NCBI GenBank assembly: GCA_002385985.1
Contig: DGEO01000020.1
Span: 68,220 to 82,340 of the forward strand
Length of the DNA stretch: 14,121 bases
From: Anaerolineaceae bacterium UBA3924
GTDB lineage: Bacteria > Chloroflexota > Anaerolineae > Anaerolineales > Anaerolineaceae
Reading direction: 5' to 3'
The position numbers were made by a program, and so were the translations under genes. Shown here piece by piece: positions 1 to 6,691 of this stretch (the first letter of the stretch is position 1; each line of letters begins with the position of its first letter). The notes under the pieces were generated by a model. The model was not told the DNA's origin. It worked only from the letters and a program-made list of their open reading frames with translations, and did not search any database.

Positions 1-19
1 CTGATGTAGGCTGCGCGGC

Positions 20-1123
20 TCAGCCCATCGCCTCGATCCACTGCCCGTCCAGGGTCAGGTAACGCCGCAGGTTGGAAACGACCAGGCAGATATGCGCCGG
101 CAGCACGCAAAGCAGGTCTCCGACGCGCACCCGCTCGAAGGCCGCCGCGGGCAGTTCGATGATGCCGTGCTCCTGTGACACGCGGGTGACACAGCCGCCC
201 TCCACCGGCAGCTCCCAGCCCTTCTCACCCGGGAAGGCGACCAGCCCGAACACAGTTCGCTCGCCCAGCCGGACCGTATCCTTGGACAGATGCACCGCGC
301 CGCCGTACACGACCGCTTCGCGCCTTTCTGGGTGCAGGGCCACCACCGGGCAGGCCACCGCCGCGGCGATCTGGTCGACCGTGCAGGCGCCGGCCCGCAT
401 CTGCTGCACGTCGTAGAAGACGAAGTTGCCGGGGCGGATCTCCTCCACCTGTCCCAGCTCCGGGCTGAGGCTGCAGCCGGGCGTATCCCCTGCCGAAAGC
501 AGCAGTTCCGCGTCCGCTTCGGGCTGCAGAGCGTCACGCAGCGCCTGCATGCGCTGGACGCTCTGGCGGTACAGCGCCACCACCTCGTCCGGCCCGGCGG
601 CGTGATACGTGTGACCGGCGTGGGCCAGCAGCCCGCGCAGCCGCAGATGCTTCGCCCTGCGCGCTTCGGCCAGAAGCGGCCGGAAGGTCTCCGGGCGGTC
701 CCAGGGCAGGCCGGTGCGGCCCGTGCCCACGTCCACCTTGAGCCACAGCCCGGCCTCCCCGTCGAGCGCGCCGTCCAGGGCCTGGATGGTCTCGGCCGAC
801 TCGGCCAGCAGCCCCAGCCGCACGGACTGGCTCAGCCGGCGGATGCGCTCCCGCTCGCGCAGGTTGGCCGGGAAGGCGATGGTGATGTCCTGCCAGCCGG
901 CGGCGGCGAAATACTCAGCCATGCTCACCGAGGAGACGGTGATGCGGTCCACGCCTTCCTCCCGGAACCAGGCGCCGATCTCCGCGGACTGGTGGGTCTT
1001 GAAGTGCGGGCGCAGCCGCACCCCCTGCCGGCGGGCTTTTTCCGCCATGCGGCGAATGTTGGCCCTGGCCCGGTCCGCATCCAGCAGCAGCGTGGGTTGT
1101 TCGATCAGCGCATCGGTTTTCAT
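20..1123 (-). CDS. D-threonine aldolase / D-serine dehydratase family PLP enzyme
   Basis: This is a 367-residue cytoplasmic enzyme of the alanine-racemase-fold family that includes D-threonine aldolase, eukaryotic-type D-serine dehydratase and 3-hydroxy-D-aspartate aldolase. The N-terminal barrel carries the PLP lysine in RPHFKTH (Lys42). The C-terminal beta domain ends with PAHIC, in which His344 and Cys346 match the zinc-binding His-x-Cys of D-serine dehydratases and D-threonine aldolases, so a metal- and PLP-dependent lyase is likely. Which beta-hydroxy D-amino acid it cleaves cannot be read from the sequence. The start is the ATG at 1123 because GAGGAG lies 5 bases upstream. In-frame starts at 1150 and 1198 lack such a site, and the one at 1150 overlaps the likely -10 box. 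The gene is divergent from polX, and the 19 bases after its stop hold nothing identifiable. Family assignment is firm; exact substrate is not. Confidence 0.88.
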   Translation of the reverse strand: MKTDALIEQPTLLLDADRARANIRRMAEKARRQGVRLRPHFKTHQSAEIGAWFREEGVDRITVSSVSMAEYFAAAGWQDITIAFPANLRERERIRRLSQSVRLGLLAESAETIQALDGALDGEAGLWLKVDVGTGRTGLPWDRPETFRPLLAEARRAKHLRLRGLLAHAGHTYHAAGPDEVVALYRQSVQRMQALRDALQPEADAELLLSAGDTPGCSLSPELGQVEEIRPGNFVFYDVQQMRAGACTVDQIAAAVACPVVALHPERREAVVYGGAVHLSKDTVRLGERTVFGLVAFPGEKGWELPVEGGCVTRVSQEHGIIELPAAAFERVRVGDLLCVLPAHICLVVSNLRRYLTLDGQWIEAMG

Positions 1124-1148
1124 TTCCGCTCCTCGGGGGTTTTGACTC

Positions 1149-1154
1149 ATTTTA
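1149..1154 (-). promoter_or_regulatory. Possible -10 box of the D-amino-acid enzyme gene
   Basis: Read on the minus strand this is TAAAAT, five of six matches to TATAAT. It would place the transcript start near 1142 and leave a short leader of about 20 bases that contains the GAGGAG ribosome site. No good -35 box is seen at the usual distance. Confidence 0.35.
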
Positions 1155-1182
1155 ACACACCCCCACTCGCCAGTACGCAGCC

Positions 1183-1205
1183 GCGATCCGGATCGCACCT
1201 ATAAT
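1183..1205 (+). promoter_or_regulatory. polX promoter: perfect -10 box with adjoining 14-bp palindrome
   Basis: TATAAT at 1200-1205 ends six bases before the polX ATG at 1212, so transcription should start at or next to the A of the start codon and give a leaderless mRNA. This fits the absence of any purine-rich ribosome site before the ATG. Directly upstream, 1183-1196 reads GCGATCCGGATCGC, a perfect 14-bp palindrome occupying the -35 to -10 spacer. That is a position where a bound regulator would block RNA polymerase. No TTGACA-like -35 box is present. The palindrome may be chance or a dimeric repressor site; no regulator is encoded nearby. Confidence 0.5.
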
Positions 1206-1211
1206 TACCAC

Positions 1212-2939
1212 ATGGATCAGTACCAACTCGCTGAGATCTTCGACCGCATCTCCGCCCTGCTGGAAATCAAGGGGGAGGTGGTGTACAAACGCCTGGCCTA
1301 CAAGCGGGCGGCCGACTCACTGCGCGACCTGAACGCGGACCTGCAGCAGCTGCACGCCGAGAACCGGCTGGAGGAGATTCCCGGGGTGGGCAAGGCCATC
1401 GCCGAAAAGATCGCCGAGCTGCTCGACACCGGGCATCTGCGTTTCCTGGAAAAGCTTGAAGCGGAAATCCCGCCCTCGCTGGTGGAGCTGCTCTCCATTC
1501 CCGAGGTCGGCCCGAAGAAAGCGCTGCTGTTTTATAAGGAAGCCGGGGTGACCAGCCTGGCTGAACTGGAAGCCGCCGCCCGGGAAGGAAAGCTCAGCCA
1601 GCTGCCCGGGATCGGTCCGCGCACCGAAGCTCGCATCCTGGCGAACATCGAAGCCCACACCCGGCGCAGTGTGCGCATGCCGCTGCGTGAAGCCCGGATC
1701 GCCGGCGAGCGCTGGCTTCGCTGGCTGCGCGGCCTGCCCGGCGTGCAGCAGGCGGACCTGGCCGGGAGCATTCGCCGCTGGCGCAGCACCATCGGCGACA
1801 TCGACCTGGTGGCCGCCTCCGCCGACCCGAAGCCGGTGATGGAGGCCTTCGTCAACCACCCTGAGGTCAAGCTGGTCAACGACCACGGAGAATACAAGTC
1901 CAGCGTACTGCTGAACTCCGGCATCAGCGTGCAGCTGTGGGTGCAGCCGCCCGAGCGCTACGGCACCCTGCTGTTCCACGGGACCGGCTCGAAGGACCAT
2001 AACGTGCGCCTGCGCGAGCTGGCCCAGCAGCGCGGGCTGTCCCTGTCGGAGCGGGGGCTGGTGGATAAGGAAGGCAGGGAGCAGCTCTTCGCCGATGAGG
2101 AGCAGCTGTATAAGGCGTTCGATTTGCCCTGGATTCCGCCGGAGCTGCGCGAAAACCGCGGTGAGTTCGAGGCTGCGCGGAACGGCCGGCTGCCGGAGCT
2201 GATCCGCCTGGAGGATCTGACCGCCGAGCTGCATTCCCACTCCAACTGGTCCGACGGCAGCCTCCCCATCCTCAAGATGGCACAGGCCGCCCGCGAGCGC
2301 GGCCTGCGGGTGCTGGCCATCACGGACCACTCGCAGAGCCTGGGCGTGGCCAACGGGCTGAGCCCGGAGCGGCTGCGCGCCCAGCGTAAAGAAATCGACG
2401 CCGCACAGGCCGAGCTGGGCGATTCCATCCTGCTGCTGCAGGGTGTGGAGATGGAGATCCGCGCCGACGGCATGCTGGATCTAGACGACGATACCCTGGC
2501 CGGGCTGGACATCGTCATCGCCTCGCTGCACGTGGGCCTGCGCCAGCCGCGCGAAGAGGTCACCCGCCGCATGCTAACCGCCATTCGGAACCCGCATGTG
2601 GACCTGATTGCCCACCCCAGCGGGCGGCTGCTCGGCCGGCGCGACGGCGCGGATCTGGACTGGGACGCCGTCCTCGCTGCCGCGAAGGAGCACGGCGTGG
2701 CGCTGGAGATCAACGCCCACCCGGACCGGCTGGACCTGGACGACATCTACGCCCACCGCGCCGCTGAAATGGGCATCCCCATCGCCATCAACACCGACGC
2801 CCACTCCCCGGCCGACATGGACCTGCGCGAGTACGGGGTCTACATCGCCCGGCGCGCCTGGCTTGGCCCCGCGCAGGTGATCAACACCTGGCCCGCTGAA
2901 CGGCTGCTGCGCTGGCTGCGCGAGCGCCAGCCATCCTGA
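1212..2939 (+). CDS. polX: DNA polymerase X / PHP 3'-5' exonuclease, palm site altered
   Basis: This is a 575-residue PolX, close to the length of Bacillus PolX, acting in DNA base-excision and gap repair. In order: an N-terminal DNA-binding region with helix-hairpin-helix motifs (EIPGVGKAIAEKI near 55-67; further HhH-like segments near 95-145), a nucleotidyltransferase palm (about 180-270), and a PHP domain (338-572). The palm keeps the GS-x-RR signature (185-189) and two carboxylates, Asp196 and Asp198. The third is replaced by Gln241, in a motif that reads VQLWV where the family has a DLR-type sequence. The PHP domain has all expected metal ligands: His341, His343, Asp348, His373, Glu413, His440, His468, Asp529 and His531. 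Nuclease activity (3'-5' exonuclease, possibly AP endonuclease) is therefore likely, while polymerase activity is doubtful. The ATG at 1212 has no ribosome site, consistent with a leaderless message. It is divergent from the PLP enzyme gene and followed by its own likely terminator. Confidence 0.93.
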   Translation: MDQYQLAEIFDRISALLEIKGEVVYKRLAYKRAADSLRDLNADLQQLHAENRLEEIPGVGKAIAEKIAELLDTGHLRFLEKLEAEIPPSLVELLSIPEVGPKKALLFYKEAGVTSLAELEAAAREGKLSQLPGIGPRTEARILANIEAHTRRSVRMPLREARIAGERWLRWLRGLPGVQQADLAGSIRRWRSTIGDIDLVAASADPKPVMEAFVNHPEVKLVNDHGEYKSSVLLNSGISVQLWVQPPERYGTLLFHGTGSKDHNVRLRELAQQRGLSLSERGLVDKEGREQLFADEEQLYKAFDLPWIPPELRENRGEFEAARNGRLPELIRLEDLTAELHSHSNWSDGSLPILKMAQAARERGLRVLAITDHSQSLGVANGLSPERLRAQRKEIDAAQAELGDSILLLQGVEMEIRADGMLDLDDDTLAGLDIVIASLHVGLRQPREEVTRRMLTAIRNPHVDLIAHPSGRLLGRRDGADLDWDAVLAAAKEHGVALEINAHPDRLDLDDIYAHRAAEMGIPIAINTDAHSPADMDLREYGVYIARRAWLGPAQVINTWPAERLLRWLRERQPS

Positions 2940-2986
2940 GCCAGGCAAGGGGAATAGAGCACACAACTAAGAATTTTGTGCCGGCA

Positions 2987-3025
2987 GGGTTCTCCCCATC
3001 GCCCGGGGGGAAATCCCGTATTTTT
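2987..3025 (+). terminator. Probable intrinsic terminator of polX
   Basis: A stem pairs TTCTCCCC (2990-2997) with GGGGGGAA (3005-3012), including one G-T pair, around a 7-base loop. It can be extended by GGG (2987-2989) with CCC (3015-3017) across a two-base bulge. TTTTT at 3021-3025 follows. The bulge and the short gap before the T run make it imperfect. Confidence 0.42.
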
Positions 3026-3043
3026 CCGCCCGCCCGCAGCGAC

Positions 3044-3049
3044 TATAGT
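3044..3049 (+). promoter_or_regulatory. Possible -10 box of the BON-domain gene
   Basis: TATAGT lies 17 bases downstream of TTTTTC (3021-3026), a poor -35 box. It would start transcription near 3056 and give a leader of about 64 bases, almost all of which folds into the hairpin at 3060-3103. Confidence 0.35.
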
Positions 3050-3059
3050 GGATAAGGAA

Positions 3060-3103
3060 GGCAGCGCCTGCCTGCCGGACCGGTTCCGGTCGGGCGGGCT
3101 GCC
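3060..3103 (+). other. GC-rich leader hairpin before the BON-domain gene
   Basis: The core GACCGG-TT-CCGGTC (3078-3091) is flanked by further pairing of 3071-3076 with 3093-3098 across one mismatch (3077/3092). An outer arm GGCAGC (3060-3065) can pair with GCTGCC (3098-3103). No T run follows, so it is not a terminator. It ends four bases before the ribosome site AAGGAG (3108-3113), so it may affect ribosome loading or protect the 5' end. A two-base loop is tight, so the inner pairs would open in RNA. Confidence 0.45.
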
Positions 3104-3119
3104 GGGAAAGGAGCGGAAC

Positions 3120-3926
3120 ATGTGGGATCGTGGTCATGGGCGCGGCCGCCGGTGGGACGATGAAGAGCGGCGTCCTCCCAGGCGAGGCTACCGTGAGGAC
3201 GAGTTCGGCGAAAGGCAGGATTTCCAGGACGAAGGCCGCTACGGCCGCGAGGACATGGGCTACGGCGGCCGAGGCGAAGGCACAGGGTTTGACACCCAGA
3301 ATGACCCGGGCTTTTACCGCAGCAGGCGCGGAACGGACCGGGATTACGGCTACGGCCGCTACAACCAGCCCTACGAGGCTGAGGATGAAGACTTCGGCCC
3401 GGGCTACCGCCGCATAGGGCTGGATCGGGAGCAGGGCGCCGGTCAGGGCTACCGGCGGGACTATCGGTCCGACCCCGGTGAACTGGATGATGACTCCGCC
3501 GGTTACCGCCCCCGTTTCGGCCCCGGACGCCTGCCGTTCCGGCGCCGGTTTTCCGGGAAAGAGGGCTGGGAAATGGGCGTCCGGGGACGACCACGCCTGG
3601 AGGCCTGGATGATCCCCGGACCGCACACCGGGCTTGGCCCGGAAGGCTACCGCCGGCCCGACGAACGCATCCTGGAAGACGCGCTCGAGCGGCTGACCCT
3701 GCACGGCCAGGTGGACGCCCGCCGGATCCAGGTGGAGGTGAAGGACGGAGAAGTCTACCTGCGCGGGCAGGTCAACAGCCGGCAGGCCAAACGCCTGGCC
3801 GAGGACGCCGTCGAGACCATCCCCGGCGTAAGGGATGTGCACAACGAAATCCGCGTGGCGTTCAAGGTCGCCGGGGATATGCCTCCTGGCGGCGAAGGCT
3901 CCGGCCCGCCTGGAGAGCCGGGATGA
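3120..3926 (+). CDS. BON-domain protein with Arg/Gly/Tyr-rich disordered N-terminus
   Basis: This is a 268-residue protein with no signal peptide or membrane segment. Residues 1 to about 160 are low-complexity, rich in Arg, Gly, Tyr, Asp and Glu, with many RG, RY and GY pairs, and should be disordered. A single BON domain spans about 180-247, starting at the typical GPEGYRRPDERILED and continuing through the VEVKDGEVYLRGQV strand and the conserved GVRDVHNEI end. BON domains are small alpha-beta modules found in osmotic-stress and envelope proteins (OsmY, Kbp) and thought to bind lipid or other ligands. The C-terminal tail is Gly/Pro-rich. The start is the ATG at 3120, with AAGGAG six bases upstream; an earlier in-frame TTG at 2976 lacks this. 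The gene lies alone between terminators. The domain is clear; the cellular role, perhaps a stress protein, is not. Confidence 0.85.
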   Translation: MWDRGHGRGRRWDDEERRPPRRGYREDEFGERQDFQDEGRYGREDMGYGGRGEGTGFDTQNDPGFYRSRRGTDRDYGYGRYNQPYEAEDEDFGPGYRRIGLDREQGAGQGYRRDYRSDPGELDDDSAGYRPRFGPGRLPFRRRFSGKEGWEMGVRGRPRLEAWMIPGPHTGLGPEGYRRPDERILEDALERLTLHGQVDARRIQVEVKDGEVYLRGQVNSRQAKRLAEDAVETIPGVRDVHNEIRVAFKVAGDMPPGGEGSGPPGEPG

Positions 3927-3957
3927 AAAAACAAAAGGCCGGTTTTTCACCGGCCTT
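3927..3957 (-). terminator. Terminator between convergent genes, strong on the minus strand
   Basis: AAGGCCGGT (3935-3943) pairs perfectly with ACCGGCCTT (3949-3957) around a 5-base loop. Read on the minus strand, the stem is followed by TTTTGTTTTTT, a good U tract that ends transcripts of the gene stopping at 3985. On the plus strand the hairpin begins just after the BON gene stop but only a weak T-rich run (TTAATTGATT) follows, so it may work there less well. Confidence 0.85.
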
Positions 3958-3984
3958 AATTGATTACAGGTATCGCCCTAGACC

Positions 3985-6477
3985 TCAGGGCAGGTAGCCG
4001 AACATCACCTCATTGCCGAAGGCCAGCAGCACCCGCCGGTCCGGTGTGATCAGGAAGGCGGTCGCCGGCCGCTCCGGCACCGGGTAGCTGCCCAGATGGT
4101 TGGGGCGCAGCTCGGTCTGCAAATTGAGCACCATGCTGAAGTAGTAAATCGAAGCCTCATCCGGGCTGAACAGGAACAGCGAGTGAGCCGGGTACTCGGT
4201 CGCCAGCACCTGCGAGACCGGTTTGCCCAGCGATACCACCGGCTCGGTGTTCTGGCCGTCCCGGGTCAGCTTGTAGGGGAACGGCTCCGTGCAGGTGGTG
4301 GACACGGTGTCAAACTCGCTGGAAGTGCACTTGGTCATGTGCCCGTCCGCATGGAGCAGGAACAGGTCGTCGCCGTAGACGGCCAGGCTGACCACATCGC
4401 CCAGCGGCGGCACCTGCTCGTCGAAGTACAGGCGCGGAGCCTGGACGAAGTCCACCCCGTTCCCGCGGTAGCGCCACACCGCTGGCAGCTGGTTGTCCAG
4501 CACGTACAGCGTCCCGCTGGCCACGGTCACGTCGGCCAGGTTAACCCAGCCCGCGTCCGGCGGGATCAGGGTGATGCTCTCCGGGGCCATGTTCGGCCCG
4601 CAGAAGAGGATGTTCCCCTGCTGATCGATGCCCATCACCGTGGCCGGGCTGTGACCGTTGTCCCGGGGCAGGGCTGCCAGATCCACCAGCGGACCGTCGA
4701 TGAGCATGTCCGCGCCCGGCGCACCCGGGCCGCAGAGGAAGTGCTCATCCACCCGGTAAGCCGGCCGTTCGAAGATCAGGCGCACGATTCGTCCGGTGCT
4801 GCTGTCCAGCCCGTAGATGTCGCCGTCATATCCGGCCGTCATCTTGACGATGTTCACGGACTGGGAGAAGGGCTGCTGCGAGGCTGGCTGGTAATCGATG
4901 CGCTGCACGCCGTCCATCAGGTCGATGGCCGCCTGCGCCTGAATGCGCAGGGCCAGCGATTCTTCGGACTGGCCGTACTGGTCCGCCTGATCGATCCACT
5001 GAAGGGCCTGCTCCCAGTTCGTGCGGCGCAGCGCAGGGTCGTCCTGGTCCACCGCCAGACGCACGTACTCGCTGGCCTGCACCAGCATCGCCTGGTGCTG
5101 CTTGCCCTCCCCGTTGCGCATGTACACGGTCACCGCCATGGCGACAATCACCAGCGGGACGGCCACGGCGATGAACAGCAGCGTTCCGGTCGAGAGCTGC
5201 GGCGGCTCGTCGGCAGGGCGCTGCGCCATGCGGGTGAGCGCCTGCTGGCCGGCCATCGCCGTGCGGCGTTTGACCGCCTCTCCGCGCACCCACAACCGTG
5301 CCAGGCGGCGTCCGGCCCTGCGGAAGATGGATTCGGAGGGAGGTTTCGGTGTCTCATCCGCCGGGGCTGGCGCAGGCGGCACCTCGCGGGCTGCCGGGCG
5401 CGCCGCCGGTCTGGACCATGTGCGGGCTTCACTGCGGGCAGGCTGCGGTTCCACCCGGCGCACAGGCGTGGAGACTGGTTCCGTAAACGCTGGCTCCGCC
5501 GGTTCCGGCGCCGGAGCGGGCGGAATCTTCGCTGCCTCAAATGGTTCGGGTGCCGGCGGCTCTTCCTGCAGGAACTCCACCGCCGGCAGCGTCTCCTCCG
5601 GAAGATCCAGCGGAGCAGCAGCCGGTTCAGATCCGGGCATCTCATCGGCCGCAGGCCACTCTTCCACATCCGGCTCGCTGACTGCCGGAGCATAATCTTC
5701 AAATGGGGTAGTCTCCGGCGCGGGTATGTCCGCAGCCGGCTCAAAGGTTTGCGGTGCCGCTTCTGCGGGCGCAGGTTCCGGTTCCTCCGCGGCGGGCGGG
5801 AGCGGGGTGATGCGGATTTCTCCCTTCCCCTCCGCCACCTTCAGCAGGGCAAAGCCGGTATCCGCCGGGCTGGCGCCCAGCAGCCTGCGGCGCAGGTGCG
5901 ACGGCCCCAGCTGTGAAAGCCCGCTCAGCGTCTCCACCGTCCAGGCCAGCTGGGGATCACCGCTGAGCAGGATCACGTCACCCGGCTGCACCACGGCCTG
6001 ATAGAACTGCACCGGCGGGTTCTTGCTCAGTCCCAGACCGCGGCCGGCGCTCTGCTCATTGAAGGCGCGTGCCCCGCTGCGGTCGACCACATACGAGCAG
6101 CCCGGCCCGGAGTGCGCCAGATAGACTTGCCCCCCGCGCAGCACAGCCATCGCCAGCCGGCCGACCAGCGTGCCTTCGCGCTGGGTGCGGATGTTGCGGC
6201 TCATCAGGCGGTCGTTCAGCTCGGCCGCGGCGGTGCGCAGCGCGTAGGTCACCGATCCGGGGCAGCGGTAGTAGCTGTCGGCCAGCGACTGCGCCAGTTC
6301 ATTGATCTGGTCCGGGGTAATGGGCGCGGACCCTTCCAGACGCAGCAGCAGCGCCAGCACGTCCTCTCCGCGGTTGCGTGCTGTGCGGCGGGGCGGGTTG
6401 GTGACCAGCAGGCCGGGGAGGTCCGGCTGCTCGGTCCCGGCGACCCGATAATAGGCATGTACCTTCAATGTCAACAC
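3985..6477 (-). CDS. Membrane protein: degenerate PP2C-like domain, linker, TM, propeller-like outer domain
   Basis: This 830-residue protein has several parts. Residues 1 to about 225 look like a PP2C/SpoIIE phosphatase fold: beta segments around GTLVGRLAMAVLRGGQVYLAHSG (102-124) and QPGDVILLSGD (164-174) sit where that family has its GDSR and TDG metal motifs. Neither motif, nor the early DGxGG, is present, so a pseudophosphatase is likely. A Pro/Glu/Ala linker follows (about 226-380), then a basic stretch (385-408), one membrane span (about 430-453) and a helical segment (about 457-525). The C-terminus (about 540-830) is beta-rich with repeated Asp/Gly turns, resembling an NHL- or WD-type propeller, with Cys582, 626, 717 and 729 able to form disulfides. 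Arg on the N-side predicts N-inside, C-outside. The start is GTG at 6477 with GGAAGG ten bases upstream; TTG codons at 6474 and 6468 are alternatives. The PP2C and propeller calls are by pattern only, without an alignment. Confidence 0.72.
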   Translation of the reverse strand: MLTLKVHAYYRVAGTEQPDLPGLLVTNPPRRTARNRGEDVLALLLRLEGSAPITPDQINELAQSLADSYYRCPGSVTYALRTAAAELNDRLMSRNIRTQREGTLVGRLAMAVLRGGQVYLAHSGPGCSYVVDRSGARAFNEQSAGRGLGLSKNPPVQFYQAVVQPGDVILLSGDPQLAWTVETLSGLSQLGPSHLRRRLLGASPADTGFALLKVAEGKGEIRITPLPPAAEEPEPAPAEAAPQTFEPAADIPAPETTPFEDYAPAVSEPDVEEWPAADEMPGSEPAAAPLDLPEETLPAVEFLQEEPPAPEPFEAAKIPPAPAPEPAEPAFTEPVSTPVRRVEPQPARSEARTWSRPAARPAAREVPPAPAPADETPKPPSESIFRRAGRRLARLWVRGEAVKRRTAMAGQQALTRMAQRPADEPPQLSTGTLLFIAVAVPLVIVAMAVTVYMRNGEGKQHQAMLVQASEYVRLAVDQDDPALRRTNWEQALQWIDQADQYGQSEESLALRIQAQAAIDLMDGVQRIDYQPASQQPFSQSVNIVKMTAGYDGDIYGLDSSTGRIVRLIFERPAYRVDEHFLCGPGAPGADMLIDGPLVDLAALPRDNGHSPATVMGIDQQGNILFCGPNMAPESITLIPPDAGWVNLADVTVASGTLYVLDNQLPAVWRYRGNGVDFVQAPRLYFDEQVPPLGDVVSLAVYGDDLFLLHADGHMTKCTSSEFDTVSTTCTEPFPYKLTRDGQNTEPVVSLGKPVSQVLATEYPAHSLFLFSPDEASIYYFSMVLNLQTELRPNHLGSYPVPERPATAFLITPDRRVLLAFGNEVMFGYLP

Positions 6478-6524
6478 TGGGGATAACCCTTCCGCGGCAA
6501 GTTTGTGTAACGGGCCTGACCGGA

Positions 6525-6530
6525 ATTATA
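6525..6530 (-). promoter_or_regulatory. -10 box of the pseudophosphatase-like membrane protein gene
   Basis: The minus strand reads a perfect TATAAT here. At 17 bases upstream lies TCGATT (6553-6548), a weak -35 box. The transcript would start near 6518 and have a leader of about 40 bases holding the GGAAGG ribosome site. Confidence 0.5.
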
Positions 6531-6610
6531 CCCGGGCAGCGCGCCGGAATCGATCCATCCGCCGCAAATGGTGCAATTTTCATGCCAGGGTTTTCGTTTT
6601 CCCCCGCTTA

Positions 6611-6642
6611 TTAGCAAATATTCCTACAATTTTAGTCATAAT
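6611..6642 (+). promoter_or_regulatory. Likely msrPQ promoter region
   Basis: The 214 bases between the minus-strand gene and msrP become AT-rich from about 6590. CATAAT (6637-6642) is a good -10 box, 20 bases after TTAGCA (6611-6616), a spacing longer than usual. TACAAT (6625-6630) is an alternative -10. The exact promoter is uncertain. Confidence 0.35.
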
Positions 6643-6691
6643 TTAATCCAGGTACATTATGCTGATGAAAAGCCGGTCAGGAAGGTGTCCT

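Noticed and set aside
290..1204. Long open frame on the plus strand opposite the PLP enzyme gene
   Set aside because: It is antisense to a clearly recognised enzyme, has shadow-like His/Gln/Arg/Gly-rich composition and no domain; it results from high GC.
2976..3119. TTG start extending the BON protein by 48 residues
   Set aside because: The extension covers the likely terminator, promoter and leader hairpin, and a good ribosome site precedes the ATG at 3120.
4096..5916. A 606-codon plus-strand open frame
   Set aside because: It lies wholly opposite the membrane protein gene, has no recognisable domain or ribosome site, and is rich in Arg/His/Gln as expected for an antisense shadow of Pro/Glu/Ala codons.
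6659..6691. Earlier ATG for msrP adding 11 residues
   Set aside because: It lacks a ribosome site, whereas AGGAAGG is correctly placed for the ATG at 6692, and the added residues are not part of the family or the Tat signal.
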